From Legionella cardiaca (GTDB taxonomy: Bacteria; Pseudomonadota; Gammaproteobacteria; Legionellales; Legionellaceae), in contig NZ_CP119078.1 in assembly GCF_029026145.1 (NCBI RefSeq), positions 2,704,501 to 2,768,500 on the forward strand: 64,000 bases of DNA, given 5' to 3'. Position numbers and translations under genes: made by a program. Positions within the stretch are counted from its first letter, which is position 1. Each line of letters begins with the position of its first letter. The notes beneath the pieces are model-generated. The model saw only the letters and a program-made list of their open reading frames with translations, did no database searches and had not been told where the DNA came from. This document shows, piece by piece, positions 42,644 through 53,405 of this stretch.

Positions 42644-43301
42644 GTGACTGGCTATATATATCCTAGAAAGTGCAAGCTGCTTAAATCAAAGAAGCATAGC
42701 TACTGTCTTTAAAAGATTTTGAATTTTGCAAATATAATGGTGCATCACTCAAAGAGTTCTGTATTAGAATTAAAATGGTATTCAGTTTAAGCTTCAAGGG
42801 AAATCATTCCCTTAGATAATGAAAATGATTTTTATAATGTAAAAGGAAAACTTCATTCCAAAGAGCAATAAGTGTCTGAAAATTTTTGACCAAAATGACA
42901 ATCCCACTTGTTTCGTTCACTGAATACCCTTTCTCCATATCCAAAACCTCAATTTAATCCTTTATTTCCTTTTGCATTGCAGAGCTTCATGGTTTACATA
43001 CAACATCAGCCTATGATTTTCTTTTAACTCTAATTGCTTACATCCATGGAATGTGACGACGTTAGCAAGGAGTATCAGATAATGAGGAAGCTTGAATACC
43101 GCGGGCATCAGCCGATGCACAAGCTTGTTAGTTATTAATAACCGTTGTTGATGGTCATCAGTGCAGGTAAATTATATTTAAATAGAGTAGGAGTGCTGGT
43201 AGGACTATTCACCACATTGATACATGGCAAGATTATTTTGCTGTCTTAAAGGTACAGTTCATTTAGACTATTTGCTTTGCCTTTTTAAGAAAAATCATTT
43301 T
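42644..43301. other. Non-coding region between ssb and rplQ
   Basis: No credible coding frame was seen in about 650 bases. There is a nested palindrome at 43088-43126 (AAGCTTG / CAAGCTT enclosing GCATC / GATGC) and a short AAGGGA/TCCCTT hairpin near 42796-42813. A small RNA gene cannot be excluded but no promoter/terminator pair was found. Confidence 0.45.
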
Positions 43302-43346
43302 TATAGATATAAAAAAACCCGCTTCAGCGGGTTTTTTATATCTATA
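43302..43346. terminator. Strong bidirectional terminator after rplQ
   Basis: Long palindrome with CCCGC/GCGGG core, loop TTCA, and A/T tracts on both sides (arms 43302-43322 and 43327-43346, with one extra A on one side). On the minus strand it closes the rplQ-proximal end of the ribosomal run with a long T-run. Confidence 0.9.
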
Positions 43347-43348
43347 GA

Positions 43349-43726
43349 CTAGTCTTCAGTATTATCAACTGGTCTATCAACCAATTCAACAATAGCCATA
43401 GGTGCATTATCGCCTGCACGATAACCACATTTTAAAACTCGAACATATCCACCAGGGCGCTCAACATAACGAGGACCTAAAGTGGTGAATAATTTTCCAA
43501 CTGCACTTTTTGAACGCAATCTATCAAATGCGTAGCGTCTTGAAGCGACAGAATCTTGTTTACTTACTGTGATTAAAGGCTCGATATAGCGACGTAGCTC
43601 TTTTGCCTTTGGCAATGTAGTTTTAATCAACTCATGCTCAATAAGTGATGTACACATGTTTGAAAACATCGCTTTTCTATGGCTACTTGTGCGGCTAAAT
43701 TTACGGCCTGAATTACGGTGACGCAT
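43349..43726 (-). CDS. rplQ: Ribosomal protein L17
   Basis: 125 residues, the last gene of the alpha operon, ending just before the terminator. It begins [20 protein letters not shown], the L17 signature, and continues with [20 protein letters not shown] and [17 protein letters not shown]17 sits near the peptide exit tunnel on the 50S subunit. It follows rpoA by 16 bases, with an RBS in the gap. Confidence 0.98.
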   Translation of the reverse strand: MRHRNSGRKFSRTSSHRKAMFSNMCTSLIEHELIKTTLPKAKELRRYIEPLITVSKQDSVASRRYAFDRLRSKSAVGKLFTTLGPRYVERPGGYVRVLKCGYRAGDNAPMAIVELVDRPVDNTED

Positions 43727-43742
43727 GACAAACTCCTAAATA

Positions 43743-44729
43743 TTACTCGCCAAGATTTGCTGGCGGCCAATTTTCAAGCTTCATTCCCAAAGATAAAGAG
43801 CGTGAAGCAAGTACGTCTTTAATTTCAGTGAGAGATTTCTTACCTAGATTTGGTGTCTTCAACAGTTCATTTTCCGTCTTTTGAACCAAGTCACCAATAT
43901 AATAAATATTTTCTGCTTTGAGACAGTTAGCTGAGCGAACGGTCAATTCCAGATCATCAACAGGTCTCAACAAAATCGGATCGAAATCATTTCGCTCCTT
44001 ATTGTCAGAGCGTGACTCTTCAAACTTCATATCCACAAATGCATGTAATTGACGTTGCAATATAGATGCAGAGATACGAATGGCTTCTTCTGGATCAAGT
44101 GTACCATCAGTTTCTAAATCAATAGTTAACTTATCAAGGTCAGTTCTATTCTCAACGCGAGCACTATCAACAAAATAGGCAACTTTCTTGACAGGTGAAA
44201 AAGTATTATCGAGTTTTAATTTACCAACAGATTTTTGTTCAATTTCTTCATCGAAACTACGTACAAAAGAATCCGTTGAATGGAATCCGACACCTTTTTC
44301 AACCTTCAATGTCATATTTAACTTGCCATTTTCATTTAAAGTGGCAATAACTAATTCAGGGTTAACGATTTCCTGACCATGGGTCAATTGAATATCACCT
44401 GCAGTTACCTGACATGGACCTTGTTTACTTAAAGTTAAAACTGCTTCTCTTCCTGTGGTAAGTTTGATAGCAACCTGCTTTAAGTTTAAGAGGATGTCTA
44501 CAACATCTTCTTGAACACCCTCAATTGTGCTGTATTCATGTAATACACCATCAATTGCCACTTCTGTAATCGCATAGCCAGGCATAGATGATAAAAGTAT
44601 TCGTCTTAAAGCATTGCCAAGCGTATGACCATAACCACGCTCTAAAGGCTCAAGTACGACTCGTGAGTGGTAAGGCGACTTAGCATCTACTTTAAGCACA
44701 GATGGTGTCATCATTTCATGTATGTCCAT
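43743..44729 (-). CDS. rpoA: RNA polymerase alpha subunit
   Basis: 328 residues. The N-terminal assembly domain (1-235) contains [22 protein letters not shown] and the alpha dimer and beta/beta' contacts. A flexible linker follows, then the C-terminal domain (about 248-328) with [20 protein letters not shown] and [12 protein letters not shown], which binds UP elements and activators. Length equals that of E. coli (329). It lies between rpsD and rplQ as in other proteobacteria. Confidence 0.98.
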   Translation of the reverse strand: MDIHEMMTPSVLKVDAKSPYHSRVVLEPLERGYGHTLGNALRRILLSSMPGYAITEVAIDGVLHEYSTIEGVQEDVVDILLNLKQVAIKLTTGREAVLTLSKQGPCQVTAGDIQLTHGQEIVNPELVIATLNENGKLNMTLKVEKGVGFHSTDSFVRSFDEEIEQKSVGKLKLDNTFSPVKKVAYFVDSARVENRTDLDKLTIDLETDGTLDPEEAIRISASILQRQLHAFVDMKFEESRSDNKERNDFDPILLRPVDDLELTVRSANCLKAENIYYIGDLVQKTENELLKTPNLGKKSLTEIKDVLASRSLSLGMKLENWPPANLGE

Positions 44730-44746
44730 TCGGTTTGTCTCCGAGC

Positions 44747-45367
44747 TTACTTAGAGTAAAGTTCTACAACTAAATTTACGTTATAATATGCTGATAAATC
44801 ATTTAGTGTAGGCGCAGTTGTAAATGTACCTTTAAAAGCACTTGAATCAACAGTCAGCCAATCACAAGGAGCTCTTTGCTCAGAAAGTGCAACAGCAGCT
44901 TGAATACGGCCTTGCCCCTTTGCCTTCTGACGGATGGAAACCACATCACCAGGCTTAACTAAATAAGATGGTATATTTACAACTTCATCATTTACCAACA
45001 CAGCCTTGTGTGCAACTAACTGGCGGGCTTCAGCGCGAGTACTTGCAAAACCCATACGATAAACAACATTATCAAGTCGTCTTTCGAGCAGGATCATCAA
45101 GTTTTCACCAGTAGAACCAGTTTGACGAGCAGCTTTTTTATAATAGTTATGGAATTGTTTTTCCAATATACCATATAAACGTCTGATTTTTTGTTTTTCA
45201 CGTAACTGAATTCCATAATCACTTAAACGTGGCTTATTAGCACCATGTTGTCCAGGAAGCTTTTCAGCTTTACATTTGGACTTGTGATCACGAACACCAC
45301 TCTTGAGGTATAAATCTGTACCTTCTCTACGTGATAATTTACATTTTGGACCAAGATATCTAGCCAT
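44747..45367 (-). CDS. rpsD: Ribosomal protein S4
   Basis: 206 residues beginning [21 protein letters not shown]. The S4 RNA-binding domain is visible around [23 protein letters not shown]. In E. coli S4 nucleates 30S assembly and represses the alpha operon by binding its leader. The N-terminal region lacks the four-cysteine zinc knuckle seen in some S4 proteins. It lies 17 bases after rpsK. Confidence 0.98.
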   Translation of the reverse strand: MARYLGPKCKLSRREGTDLYLKSGVRDHKSKCKAEKLPGQHGANKPRLSDYGIQLREKQKIRRLYGILEKQFHNYYKKAARQTGSTGENLMILLERRLDNVVYRMGFASTRAEARQLVAHKAVLVNDEVVNIPSYLVKPGDVVSIRQKAKGQGRIQAAVALSEQRAPCDWLTVDSSAFKGTFTTAPTLNDLSAYYNVNLVVELYSK

Positions 45368-45384
45368 TAAGAACTCCTGAACTT

Positions 45385-45783
45385 TTATACGCGACGTTTT
45401 TTAGGTGGCTTACAACCATTATGAGGTATGCCAGTTACATCGGTTATTTCTACAATCTTAAAATCCTGTGAAATCAGTTCACGAATGGTTGATTCACGAC
45501 CTGGTCCAGGACCATCAATAAATACTGCTACCGATTTCATGCCATATTCTTTTGCAACGGCTGAAGCTCTCTCAGTAGCAACCTGTGCAGCATAAGGAGT
45601 ACTTTTTCTAGAACCACGGAAACCAGAGCCACCCGCAGTTGCCCAACATAAGGCGTTACCTTGGCGGTCAGTAAACGTTACAATGGTATTATTAAAAGAA
45701 GCGTGTATATGGACGATACCATCAGAAACAACACGTTTTACCTTCTTTCTTGCTTTTTGCTGCTTTGCCTTATTTATTGCCAT
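45385..45783 (-). CDS. rpsK: Ribosomal protein S11
   Basis: 132 residues: signature [19 protein letters not shown], then [19 protein letters not shown] and [18 protein letters not shown] at the C-terminus, all standard. S11 lines the 30S platform near the mRNA exit. It is separated from rpsM by 20 bases. Confidence 0.98.
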   Translation of the reverse strand: MAINKAKQQKARKKVKRVVSDGIVHIHASFNNTIVTFTDRQGNALCWATAGGSGFRGSRKSTPYAAQVATERASAVAKEYGMKSVAVFIDGPGPGRESTIRELISQDFKIVEITDVTGIPHNGCKPPKKRRV

Positions 45784-45803
45784 CTTTTTTTCCTACATAT
45801 AAA

Positions 45804-46160
45804 TTAGATATTGCTAGCTTTACGGCGACCTTTTCGAGTACGAGCATTTGTCTTTGTACGCTGTCCTCGTAATGGCAAACCACGGCGGTGACGAAGTCCA
45901 CGATAGCAACCAAGATCCATTAGCCGTTTAATATTCATAGTTACAGAACGGCGTAGATCACCTTCTACAGTCATTTTTGCAATTTCTGTACGCAAGGCTT
46001 CAAGCTTTTCTTCAGACAATTGAGACACCTTTGTTGACGTCTCGATTCCTACTGTTTTACATAAATTAATTGCTGTTGTTTTGCCAATCCCATAAATCGA
46101 CGTAAGCGCAATCACGATATGTTTGTGATCTGGTATATTAACACCTGCAATACGAGCCAT
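45804..46160 (-). CDS. rpsM: Ribosomal protein S13
   Basis: 118 residues beginning [26 protein letters not shown] and ending with the basic [21 protein letters not shown] tail that contacts tRNA in the P-site. First gene of the alpha operon. An RBS (GGAGAG) precedes the ATG. Confidence 0.98.
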   Translation of the reverse strand: MARIAGVNIPDHKHIVIALTSIYGIGKTTAINLCKTVGIETSTKVSQLSEEKLEALRTEIAKMTVEGDLRRSVTMNIKRLMDLGCYRGLRHRRGLPLRGQRTKTNARTRKGRRKASNI

Positions 46161-46213
46161 TAGTCTCTCCGAACGTTATTTTTTGCTCTGCCAGAAAGGG
46201 ACAGAAGAATACT

Positions 46214-46219
46214 ATTATA
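46214..46219 (-). promoter_or_regulatory. Possible -10 of the alpha operon
   Basis: TATAAT on the minus strand about 54 bases before the rpsM start, preceded by CAT. No good -35 stands 16-18 bases upstream. This is the gap where E. coli places the S4-regulated leader. Confidence 0.35.
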
Positions 46220-46232
46220 ATGAACCAAAATC

Positions 46233-46256
46233 AAGCAAGGATTTTTATCCTTGCTT
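46233..46256 (-). terminator. Hairpin between spc and alpha genes
   Basis: 10-base perfect stem AAGCAAGGAT / ATCCTTGCTT with a four-base loop, overlapping the rpmJ stop, followed on the minus strand by GATTTTGG. It looks like a partial terminator or attenuator at the spc/alpha boundary. Confidence 0.5.
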
Positions 46257-46358
46257 TTGCTTATGCCGTGCATCTTTGCATATAACGCGGATAGTTCCAT
46301 TACGCTTAATAATTTTGCAGTTACGACAGAGTCGTTTTACTGATGCTCTAACTTTCAT
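46245..46358 (-). CDS. rpmJ: Ribosomal protein L36, zinc-binding form
   Basis: 37 residues, too short for most gene callers: [20 protein letters not shown], then [17 protein letters not shown]. The CCCH zinc site is complete (Cys11, Cys14, Cys27, His32), so this is the zinc-dependent (C+) form. It follows secY by 18 bases and precedes rpsM by 84 bases, the usual order at the end of the spc operon. Confidence 0.95.
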   Translation of the reverse strand: MKVRASVKRLCRNCKIIKRNGTIRVICKDARHKQKQG

Positions 46359-46376
46359 TAAAAACTCCGATAATAA

Positions 46377-47705
46377 TCATAAAAGACCAGGCAATTTGGT
46401 CCCTCTAAAATTGGCTTTTTTCATCAAAGAATCATACTGCTGCGTCATCAGATGAGCTTGTACTTGAGCTACAAAATCCATAATCACAACAACAATGATT
46501 AACAGCGAAGTTCCACCAAAATAAAAAGGCACGTGCCAGGTATACATTAAAATCTGCGGCAATAAACAAACCAATACTAAGTAAATTGCACCGACTAGAG
46601 TCAAACGTGTCATTACTGAGTCAATATATCGAGTCGTTTGTTCACCAGGACGAATACCAGGTATATAAGCTCCAGATTTCTTTAAATTGTCAGCAGTATC
46701 CTTTGGATTGAATACTAAAGCCGCATAAAAGAATGCAAAAAACAAGATAGCAACAGCATAAATAATTAGATAAAGCGGTTGACCAGGAGACAGAGCCATA
46801 CCAATATCAGCCAACCAATCCATTCCTTTTCCTTTAGCAAAGAATTGGGCAAGTGTCGCTGGCAGTAAAATAATACTCGATGCAAAAATAGGGGGTATCA
46901 CACCAGACATATTAATCTTTAAAGGTAAATGACTGGTTTGAGCCGCATATACTTTGCGACCGTGAGTGCGTTGAGCGTAGTTAACTCTAATCCGACGTTG
47001 CGCTCTTTCCATAAAAACGACAAAGCCCGTAACTAAGACAACAATTACTGCAACTAAAAGTAAGGTTAATGCCTGCATCTGTCCTTCTTTAACTTGTTGA
47101 AAGACGGAAGCAATGGCATTAGGCATGCTGGAAACAATTCCTGAGAATATAATCAGCGAGATCCCATTACCAACACCTTTTTCTGTTATTTGCTCACCGA
47201 GCCACATTAGAAACATTGTTCCCGTTACTAAAGTAACCACAGCAGTAAAATAAAAGAATATATCTGCATGCATTGCAATTTGCTGCCCAGCAAGCCATCT
47301 TGCCATTCCTAATGATTGGAAAATGGCTAAAAGCAATGTCAGGTAGCGAGTATATTGATTAATTTTCCTGCGTCCTGACTCACCTTCCTTTTTCAGTTGT
47401 TCCAGTTTAGGCGATACAACCGAAAATAGCTGTATAATAATAGAGGCAGAAATATAGGGCATAATTCCTATCGCAAATACCGTAACACGCGATAAAGCGC
47501 CCCCAGAAAACATATTGAACAAACCAAAAATTGTATTTTGCTGCTCACCAAAAAAATTAGCTAATTTTTGAGGATCCAAGCCAGGCACAGGGATATGTGC
47601 ACCTAATCGATAGACTAATATGCCTATGATAACGAATAACAACCTTGATTTTAATTCTGCCAACCCGCCGCGGGATTGGCCTGATGTTTGTCTCTGGTTA
47701 TTCAT
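46377..47705 (-). CDS. secY: Protein translocase subunit SecY
   Basis: About 442 residues with ten membrane helices forming the Sec channel. Family motifs visible are HIPVPGLDP near the start, [14 protein letters not shown] (plug/TM2), and [16 protein letters not shown] in the C5/C6 cytosolic loops that contact SecA and ribosome. ATG 47705 is preferred over GTG 47711 because AAGAG lies 6 bases upstream. Located after rplO as in the classical spc operon. Confidence 0.97.
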   Translation of the reverse strand: MNNQRQTSGQSRGGLAELKSRLLFVIIGILVYRLGAHIPVPGLDPQKLANFFGEQQNTIFGLFNMFSGGALSRVTVFAIGIMPYISASIIIQLFSVVSPKLEQLKKEGESGRRKINQYTRYLTLLLAIFQSLGMARWLAGQQIAMHADIFFYFTAVVTLVTGTMFLMWLGEQITEKGVGNGISLIIFSGIVSSMPNAIASVFQQVKEGQMQALTLLLVAVIVVLVTGFVVFMERAQRRIRVNYAQRTHGRKVYAAQTSHLPLKINMSGVIPPIFASSIILLPATLAQFFAKGKGMDWLADIGMALSPGQPLYLIIYAVAILFFAFFYAALVFNPKDTADNLKKSGAYIPGIRPGEQTTRYIDSVMTRLTLVGAIYLVLVCLLPQILMYTWHVPFYFGGTSLLIIVVVIMDFVAQVQAHLMTQQYDSLMKKANFRGTKLPGLL

Positions 47706-47707
47706 AG

Positions 47708-48142
47708 TCACTCTTCAATACTGCCGCCAGCTTGTTCGATTGCTGCACGTGCACCTTTAGTAACACGCAGACCCTTTAATTTCAAGGGAGCACTTACTTC
47801 CCCGGAAAGAATAACCTTTACTTCACGAATTGATTTACCGACTAAACCAGCATTCTTCAACGCTTCGAGATCAATACTCTCAACATTTAAAGAAGCCAAC
47901 TCATCTAAAGTCACTTGATCAATTGTACGTGCAACACGAGATTTGAAGCCCATTTTAGGAAGACGTCGCTGAATAGGCATTTGTCCACCTTCAAAGTTAA
48001 TCTTGTGGAACCCACCAGCACGAGCTTTTTGTCCTTTATGGCCTTTTCCAGAGGTTTTTCCTAGGCCAGAACCAATTCCACGCCCAAGACGTTTCTTGCC
48101 TGGTCTTGAACCGGGATCTGGAGACAGTGTATTCAAATTCAT
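47708..48142 (-). CDS. rplO: Ribosomal protein L15
   Basis: 144 residues beginning [20 protein letters not shown] with the Gly/Arg/Lys-rich [20 protein letters not shown] segment that penetrates 23S rRNA. ATG 48142 overlaps the rpmD stop by one base (TAATG), indicating coupled translation. A longer frame from 48151 is rejected. Confidence 0.97.
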   Translation of the reverse strand: MNLNTLSPDPGSRPGKKRLGRGIGSGLGKTSGKGHKGQKARAGGFHKINFEGGQMPIQRRLPKMGFKSRVARTIDQVTLDELASLNVESIDLEALKNAGLVGKSIREVKVILSGEVSAPLKLKGLRVTKGARAAIEQAGGSIEE

Positions 48143-48327
48143 TATGCACACTCCTCAACTTGTACTAAATAATTCACAACATTAATCAATCCTCTGATAG
48201 AAGGATTGTCTTGCTGAATTACAGAGCTATTCAATTTGCCCAAACCAAGTTGTTTTACAACTTCAATGTGCTTTGGTTTACGTCCGATAACGCTTTTTAC
48301 CAAAGTAATTTTGATTTTCTTGCTCAT
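48142..48327 (-). CDS. rpmD: Ribosomal protein L30
   Basis: 61 residues: [29 protein letters not shown], the L30 signature, followed by [20 protein letters not shown]. Two bases follow rpsE's stop before its start. Complete. Confidence 0.97.
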   Translation of the reverse strand: MSKKIKITLVKSVIGRKPKHIEVVKQLGLGKLNSSVIQQDNPSIRGLINVVNYLVQVEECA

Positions 48328-48329
48328 TA

Positions 48330-48836
48330 TTATTCCGCCATAACTTCTGCAACTGTTTTGCCACGCTTAGCAGCCACATAGTCGGGTGTACCGATATTAG
48401 TAAGCGCATTAATTGTAGCTCGCACAATGTTGCTAGGATTGGTTGAACCAATACTTTTTGCCAAAATATTTTGTACACCCAAAACTTCAAGTACAGCTCG
48501 CATTGCGCCACCAGCAATAATACCTGTACCTTCACTCGCTGGTTTCATAAATACTTTAGAAGCACCATAGTTCCAAGTAATTTCATGATGAATTGTTTTG
48601 CCAGCCAATGGAATATAGGTCATATTCTTTCTTGCTTGATCCATTGCTTTTTGAATTGCAATAGGAACTTCTCTCGCCTTACCACGACCGAATCCAACTT
48701 TTCCTTTACCATCGCCAACTACTACCAACACGGCAAAGCCAAACACACGCCCACCTTTTACTACTTTGGCTGTACGTGTTACAGATACTAATTTTTCTTG
48801 GTATCCGTCACTTTTTTGAATTTCATCAAATGCCAT
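48330..48836 (-). CDS. rpsE: Ribosomal protein S5
   Basis: 168 residues. The S5 double-stranded-RNA-binding segment ([20 protein letters not shown]) and the second domain ([26 protein letters not shown]) are clear. S5 helps translational accuracy and forms the mRNA entry with S3 and S4. Standard order. Confidence 0.98.
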   Translation of the reverse strand: MAFDEIQKSDGYQEKLVSVTRTAKVVKGGRVFGFAVLVVVGDGKGKVGFGRGKAREVPIAIQKAMDQARKNMTYIPLAGKTIHHEITWNYGASKVFMKPASEGTGIIAGGAMRAVLEVLGVQNILAKSIGSTNPSNIVRATINALTNIGTPDYVAAKRGKTVAEVMAE

Positions 48837-48845
48837 AACCGTTCC

Positions 48846-49208
48846 TTAAAAAATCAAACCAGCTTCTCGAGCGCCGTCGGCTAAAGCTTTAACTCTACCG
48901 TGGTATTTATAACCAGCACGATCAAAAGAAACGCTCTCAATTTTCTTATCCTTCGCTCGCTGGCCTAACAATTTACCAACCTCAAAGGCTCTTTCTACTT
49001 TGGTTCCGGAAAGCTTAGATTTAAGCTCCTTATCCACAGTAGATGAAGATACGCTCACCACATCTCCGTTTTCGCCGCGGACAACGATTTGGGCATAAAT
49101 GTGAGTACTGCTTCTGTACACAACAAGTCTTGCTTTTTCCGGATTACGGCGATGAATGGCTTTCGCCTTTAAACCGCGTCTTGTGCGGGCTTTCTCTTTA
49201 TTCTTCAT
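48846..49208 (-). CDS. rplR: Ribosomal protein L18
   Basis: 120 residues beginning with basic [28 protein letters not shown], the L18 signature. It continues with [43 protein letters not shown]18 carries 5S rRNA into the large subunit with L5. Confidence 0.97.
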   Translation of the reverse strand: MKNKEKARTRRGLKAKAIHRRNPEKARLVVYRSSTHIYAQIVVRGENGDVVSVSSSTVDKELKSKLSGTKVERAFEVGKLLGQRAKDKKIESVSFDRAGYKYHGRVKALADGAREAGLIF

Positions 49209-49218
49209 CTCTTACACC

Positions 49219-49761
49219 TTATTTCTTCTTGGCTTCTTTACGAATAATAATTTCGCCTGCATATCTAACGCCCTTACCTTTGTAAGGCTCAGGTGGCCTA
49301 AATCCACGAATTTCAGAGGCAACTTGTCCTAACAATTGCTTATCTATACCGCGAATAATAATCGTTGTGTTGTTTGGTGTTTCAACTGTAACACCTTGAG
49401 GCAAACTATATTCAACAGGATGTGAAAATCCTAACGATAAAGTTACTGCTTTGTTGCTTGCTTGCGCACGATATCCAACGCCAACTAATTCTAATGTTAA
49501 ATCAAAACCAGTGGTAACACCTTTAACCATATTATTAACTAAAGCACGCACTGTTCCTGCATGAGCCCATGCGTTGGGATCGTTAGAGGCAGGCTTAAAA
49601 AGTATCTTGCTGTTGTTATCTTCGGACTTAGTGACGCTAACCAGCTTATTATAATGTTGAACTAAAGAACCTTTAGGTCCCTTTACTGTTAAAGTATCCT
49701 TTCCTATAGCGAGCTCAACATTTGCAGGCAGATGAATCGGGGCTTTTGCTACTCTAGACAT
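49219..49761 (-). CDS. rplF: Ribosomal protein L6
   Basis: 180 residues with two similar domains. The C-terminal half carries the L6 signature VASEIRGFRPPEPYKGKGVRY. Located between rpsH and rplR. L6 lies near the sarcin-ricin loop. Confidence 0.98.
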   Translation of the reverse strand: MSRVAKAPIHLPANVELAIGKDTLTVKGPKGSLVQHYNKLVSVTKSEDNNSKILFKPASNDPNAWAHAGTVRALVNNMVKGVTTGFDLTLELVGVGYRAQASNKAVTLSLGFSHPVEYSLPQGVTVETPNNTTIIIRGIDKQLLGQVASEIRGFRPPEPYKGKGVRYAGEIIIRKEAKKK

Positions 49762-49778
49762 ATTATTCCTCTCAAGTA

Positions 49779-50174
49779 TTAGGCCACTTCACAAAGAACT
49801 TCGCCGCCAACACCTTGTTTTTTAGCTGCTATATGAGTCATCACACCTTTAGAGGTAGAAAGAATTGCAACACCAAAACCAGGGATTGAGGGTAAATCTT
49901 TAAATGATTTGTAAACTCTTAAACCAGGGCGACTAATACGCAAAATACGCTCAATTACAGGTCTACCATGGTAGTACTTCAATTGTAACGTAATAGATTT
50001 AAGATTATTTTCTAGAGGTTCAATATTATAATCTAATATATAACCTTCTTCTTTTAACACCCTAGCTATTTCTTCTTTCAACTTAGATGAATTTAAAGTT
50101 ACGCTCTGATGTTTAGCTTGCTGACCATTACGAATTCTAGTCAACATGTCAGCAACAGGATCATGCATACTCAC
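49779..50174 (-). CDS. rpsH: Ribosomal protein S8
   Basis: 131 residues. The GTG start at 50174 is chosen because GGAG lies 7 bases upstream and the N-terminus [18 protein letters not shown] then matches E. coli (MSMQDP...). C-terminal [21 protein letters not shown] is the S8 signature. In E. coli, S8 represses the spc operon. Confidence 0.97.
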   Translation of the reverse strand: MSMHDPVADMLTRIRNGQQAKHQSVTLNSSKLKEEIARVLKEEGYILDYNIEPLENNLKSITLQLKYYHGRPVIERILRISRPGLRVYKSFKDLPSIPGFGVAILSTSKGVMTHIAAKKQGVGGEVLCEVA

Positions 50175-50197
50175 AGTTGTTCTCCATAGAATAAAAT

Positions 50198-50500
50198 TTA
50201 CCAGCTGGATTTGCGACCACCAGTAACATTACCGGTCATTAGCTGCTGTCTTAGACAAATTCTGCAAAGGCCGAATTTACGATAAACAGCATGCGGACGC
50301 CCACATTGCTGGCAACGTGTGCTATGTCGCACTGGATTAGAATTGATTGGAAGTTTAGCTAACTTAGCTTGTGCATCCATTATCGCTTCAAAATCACTTG
50401 ACGATTTAATTAAAACTTTCAGTTCTTTCCTGCGCGCTTCATATTTTGCGACAAGTTTAGCTCTCTTGTTCTCGCGAGCGAGCATTGATTTTTTAGCCAC
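50198..50500 (-). CDS. rpsN: Ribosomal protein S14, long form with zinc ribbon
   Basis: 100 residues, the length of the long (proteobacterial) S14. It retains a complete CX2C-X12-CX2C zinc ribbon (Cys63, Cys66, Cys79, Cys82 in [24 protein letters not shown]). E. coli S14 of the same length has no such cysteines, and cysteine-bearing S14 is more often the short 61-residue form. The rest matches S14. Confidence 0.97.
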   Translation of the reverse strand: MAKKSMLARENKRAKLVAKYEARRKELKVLIKSSSDFEAIMDAQAKLAKLPINSNPVRHSTRCQQCGRPHAVYRKFGLCRICLRQQLMTGNVTGGRKSSW

Positions 50501-50514
50501 AGTATTACCCTTTT

Positions 50515-51066
50515 CTAGTGTTTATCTCTGTCTTTCAAAGGCAGGTTGAACGCTTCTAACAAGGCCTTCGCTTCTTCATTAGTTTTGGCACTAGTAGTTA
50601 TACAAATATCCAAACCACGAATACCATCAGTTTTATCAAAATCTATTTCGGGAAAAACCAATTGTTCATGGATTCCCATGCTATAGTTACCAGTTCCGTC
50701 AAAAGATTTTGGGTTTAAACCACGAAAATCACGCACGCGAGGAAGAGCAATTGTAATAAGACGATCAAGAAACTCATACATACGTTCACGTCTTAATGTA
50801 ACTTTACATCCAATTGGCCAACCTTCACGAATTTTAAAACCCGCTAAAGATTTTTTAGCTTTCGTGATAACTGGCTTTTGCCCAGCGATTAATGTCATGT
50901 CTTCAACAGCATGATTCATAATCTTTTTATCACCGACTGCTTCACCCACCCCCATATTCAAAGTAATCTTTAAAATTTTGGGGACTTCCATAATACTTTT
51001 GTAGCCAAAACGTTTTACCATCATTGGCACTATATCTTTTTTATAAATATCTTTAAGTCTAGCCAT
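50515..51066 (-). CDS. rplE: Ribosomal protein L5
   Basis: 183 residues: [31 protein letters not shown], then [15 protein letters not shown] and the L5 segment [24 protein letters not shown]. The ATG at 51066 has AGGTGA 5 bases before it; the longer GTG start at 51075 is rejected. L5 contacts 5S rRNA and the P-site tRNA. Confidence 0.97.
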   Translation of the reverse strand: MARLKDIYKKDIVPMMVKRFGYKSIMEVPKILKITLNMGVGEAVGDKKIMNHAVEDMTLIAGQKPVITKAKKSLAGFKIREGWPIGCKVTLRRERMYEFLDRLITIALPRVRDFRGLNPKSFDGTGNYSMGIHEQLVFPEIDFDKTDGIRGLDICITTSAKTNEEAKALLEAFNLPLKDRDKH

Positions 51067-51079
51067 TTCCGTCACCTAA

Positions 51080-51406
51080 TCAGACAAGATCAATAACTTC
51101 GTCATTTGATTTAAAATAACGAACCTTGTGCTTTCTACCATCTTTTTCAAGGTATTTGAACCCTACTTTATCCGCCTTTTTAGATACGGGATTATATATG
51201 GCAACATTTGATACATGCAGTGGTGCTTCGCGCGAAACAATTCCACCTGGCTGATTGAGCTGTGGATTTGGCTTCATATGTTTTTTAATCATATTGCCAC
51301 CTTCAACCACGAGACTTTCAGCAAAAACCTTCAATACTTTGCCGATGTGACCTTTACTCTTGCCAGTGGTAATGATTACTGTATCACCTGATCTAATACG
51401 CTTCAT
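51080..51406 (-). CDS. rplX: Ribosomal protein L24
   Basis: 108 residues with the KOW motif at the N-terminus ([22 protein letters not shown]) and [22 protein letters not shown] following. It initiates 50S assembly. It is slightly longer than in E. coli (104), the extra residues being at the C-terminus. Confidence 0.97.
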   Translation of the reverse strand: MKRIRSGDTVIITTGKSKGHIGKVLKVFAESLVVEGGNMIKKHMKPNPQLNQPGGIVSREAPLHVSNVAIYNPVSKKADKVGFKYLEKDGRKHKVRYFKSNDEVIDLV

Positions 51407-51418
51407 AACTAATCCTTC

Positions 51419-51784
51419 TCACAATACTTCAGCAGCCAGAGAAATGATTTTCATAAACCGCTCTCTTAGCTCACGAGTTACAGGTCCAAATATACGTGTA
51501 CCTATAGGCTCATTTTGGTTATTTAAAAGTACCGCAGCATTGCCATCGAAGCGAATAAGTGAACCATCATCTCGGCGTACACCTTGACTAGTTCTTACCA
51601 CAACGGCTCTCATTACCGCACCTTTTTTTACTTTGCTACGTGGTATTGCATCTTTAATGCTTACTTTAATTACATCACCGACACGAGCGTAGCGTCTGTG
51701 TGAACCACCAAGCACTTTGATACACATCACTTTACGTGCTCCGCTGTTGTCTGCAACATCGAGCACAGTCTGCATTTGTATCAT
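51419..51784 (-). CDS. rplN: Ribosomal protein L14
   Basis: 121 residues: [27 protein letters not shown], matching E. coli, with [29 protein letters not shown]. First gene of the spc operon proper, preceded by an 85-base gap with a promoter. Confidence 0.97.
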   Translation of the reverse strand: MIQMQTVLDVADNSGARKVMCIKVLGGSHRRYARVGDVIKVSIKDAIPRSKVKKGAVMRAVVVRTSQGVRRDDGSLIRFDGNAAVLLNNQNEPIGTRIFGPVTRELRERFMKIISLAAEVL

Positions 51785-51825
51785 TTTATTCTCCAGCTCT
51801 AAATTCGACCAGAAAAAGGCTGCTG

Positions 51826-51834
51826 ATTATATCA
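51826..51834 (-). promoter_or_regulatory. Extended -10 promoter of the spc operon
   Basis: On the minus strand TGATATAAT (TGnTATAAT, an extended -10) lies in the 85-base gap between rpsQ and rplN, where E. coli also has the spc promoter. The -35 is poor (TTTTAA at 17-base spacing), as expected for an extended -10. Confidence 0.6.
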
Positions 51835-51869
51835 GGCCTCTTCCTAATTTAAAAGTAATCAAATGAATA

Positions 51870-52121
51870 TTAGGAAATTACTTCTACTAGTACCCAACTT
51901 TTCATTTTAGAGAGTGGTCGAGATTCGCGAATTCTTACTATATTTCCAATTTTACCAATTTGATTTTCATCATGCGCGTGAAGCTTGGTTCGACGCTTCA
52001 TGATTTTTCCATATTTGGGATGTTTCACAGTACGCTCAACCATAACAACAACAGTCTTTTGCATTTTGTCACTAACAATTTTCCCAACTATGGTTCTAGC
52101 ATTTGTTTCACTATTTGACAT
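51870..52121 (-). CDS. rpsQ: Ribosomal protein S17
   Basis: 83 residues: [40 protein letters not shown] and [21 protein letters not shown] are the S17 signatures. It overlaps the end of rpmC by 11 bases, so the two are coupled. Confidence 0.97.
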   Translation of the reverse strand: MSNSETNARTIVGKIVSDKMQKTVVVMVERTVKHPKYGKIMKRRTKLHAHDENQIGKIGNIVRIRESRPLSKMKSWVLVEVIS

Positions 52122-52317
52122 GACGCTTTCCTACCTTCTCAGTCATAACTGTTTTAACTCGAGCAATAGCTTTTCTAACTCTAGTAATAAAATGAGATTT
52201 ATCTAAAGTGCCATTCGCCTTTTTCATGCGCAAGTTAAATTGTTCTTTACGTAAGGAGAGTAGCTCGGTTTGCAATTCATCAGCTGTTAATTCTCTTAAC
52301 TCTTTAATGTCTTTCAT
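52111..52317 (-). CDS. rpmC: Ribosomal protein L29
   Basis: 68 residues: [20 protein letters not shown] then [34 protein letters not shown]. The ATG at 52317 overlaps the rplP stop by one base. L29 lies at the tunnel exit and binds trigger factor and SRP with L23. Confidence 0.95.
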   Translation of the reverse strand: MKDIKELRELTADELQTELLSLRKEQFNLRMKKANGTLDKSHFITRVRKAIARVKTVMTEKVGKRHVK

Positions 52318-52730
52318 CACATCACCTTGCGCTCTTCAAATATTACTTTGAAGGGTAGTTTTGCCTTGGCTAAATCAAATGCTTCCATAGCCAATTCTCT
52401 ACTTACACCTTCCATCTCGAATAAAATTTTACCTGGTTGAATTTGAGCAACCCAATATTCAACGCTACCCTTACCTTTACCTTGTCTAACTTCAAGAGGT
52501 TTTTGAGTAATTGGCTTATCTGGAAAAACTCTAATCCAGATTTTTCCACCACGCTTAATATGACGAGTCATAGCGCGACGTGCTGCTTCGATTTGTCTTG
52601 CAGTTAAACGGCCTCGTTCAACGGCCTTTAAACCAAACTCACCAAAACTTACTGTAGAACCTCTCTGAGCCAAACCTCGGTTTCGGCCCTTCATTTGCTT
52701 ACGATATTTCGTACGTTTAGGCTGTAACAT
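52317..52730 (-). CDS. rplP: Ribosomal protein L16
   Basis: 137 residues beginning [24 protein letters not shown], with [23 protein letters not shown]. It lies near the A-site tRNA and is part of the peptidyl-transferase region. Ends with coupled start of rpmC. Confidence 0.98.
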   Translation of the reverse strand: MLQPKRTKYRKQMKGRNRGLAQRGSTVSFGEFGLKAVERGRLTARQIEAARRAMTRHIKRGGKIWIRVFPDKPITQKPLEVRQGKGKGSVEYWVAQIQPGKILFEMEGVSRELAMEAFDLAKAKLPFKVIFEERKVM

Positions 52731-52746
52731 GACTGTAATTCCTCAC

Positions 52747-53403
52747 TTACTTACCGCTTTCTGCATTACGATTCTTCTGTGGGAGAATTTCTCCTTTGAA
52801 GATCCATACTTTAACACCTATGATTCCATAAGTGGTCTTGGCTTCAGCAGTACCATAATCAACATCGGCACGGAAAGTATGTAGAGGAACCCGTCCTTCG
52901 CGGTACCATTCACTACGAGCAATTTCAGCACCGCCTAATCGGCCGCTTACGCAAATTTTAATTCCCTTTGCACCGGCCTTCATTGCAGAAGTCACAGCTC
53001 TTTTCATTGCACGTCTAAACATTACGCGCTGCTCTAATTGTTGAGCAATACCTTCAGCAACCAAAGTTGAATCCAGCTCAGGCTTACGAACTTCTTCGAT
53101 ATTTAAGTGAACTGGAACACCTAATTTAGATGCGATTTCACTTCTTAAGGCTTCAATACCGCCGCCTTTTTTACCAATGATCACACCTGGTCTAGCAGTT
53201 TGAATAGTAACCACTGCATTACTGGCAGGACGTTCAATACGGATTTTACTCACAGCAGCAGCCATGAGCTTTTTCTTCAAATATTTTCGAAGATTAATAT
53301 CCTGATTGAGAAGTTGAGCATAGTTTTTACTAGCATACCACTTGGAATTCCAATCTTGAACGATGCCTAATCTGATACCTATAGGGTTTACTTTCTGTCC
53401 CAT
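52747..53403 (-). CDS. rpsC: Ribosomal protein S3
   Basis: 218 residues. The KH domain is visible around [24 protein letters not shown], the second domain near [36 protein letters not shown]3 forms part of the mRNA entry tunnel helicase site. Confidence 0.98.
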   Translation of the reverse strand: MGQKVNPIGIRLGIVQDWNSKWYASKNYAQLLNQDINLRKYLKKKLMAAAVSKIRIERPASNAVVTIQTARPGVIIGKKGGGIEALRSEIASKLGVPVHLNIEEVRKPELDSTLVAEGIAQQLEQRVMFRRAMKRAVTSAMKAGAKGIKICVSGRLGGAEIARSEWYREGRVPLHTFRADVDYGTAEAKTTYGIIGVKVWIFKGEILPQKNRNAESGK

Positions 53404-53405
53404 TG

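Noticed and set aside
42796-42813. Six-base hairpin in the ssb-rplQ gap
   Set aside because: Too short and without a T-run to call as a terminator.
51075-51080. GTG as the rplE start
   Set aside because: The ATG at 51066 has a proper Shine-Dalgarno and matches E. coli L5.
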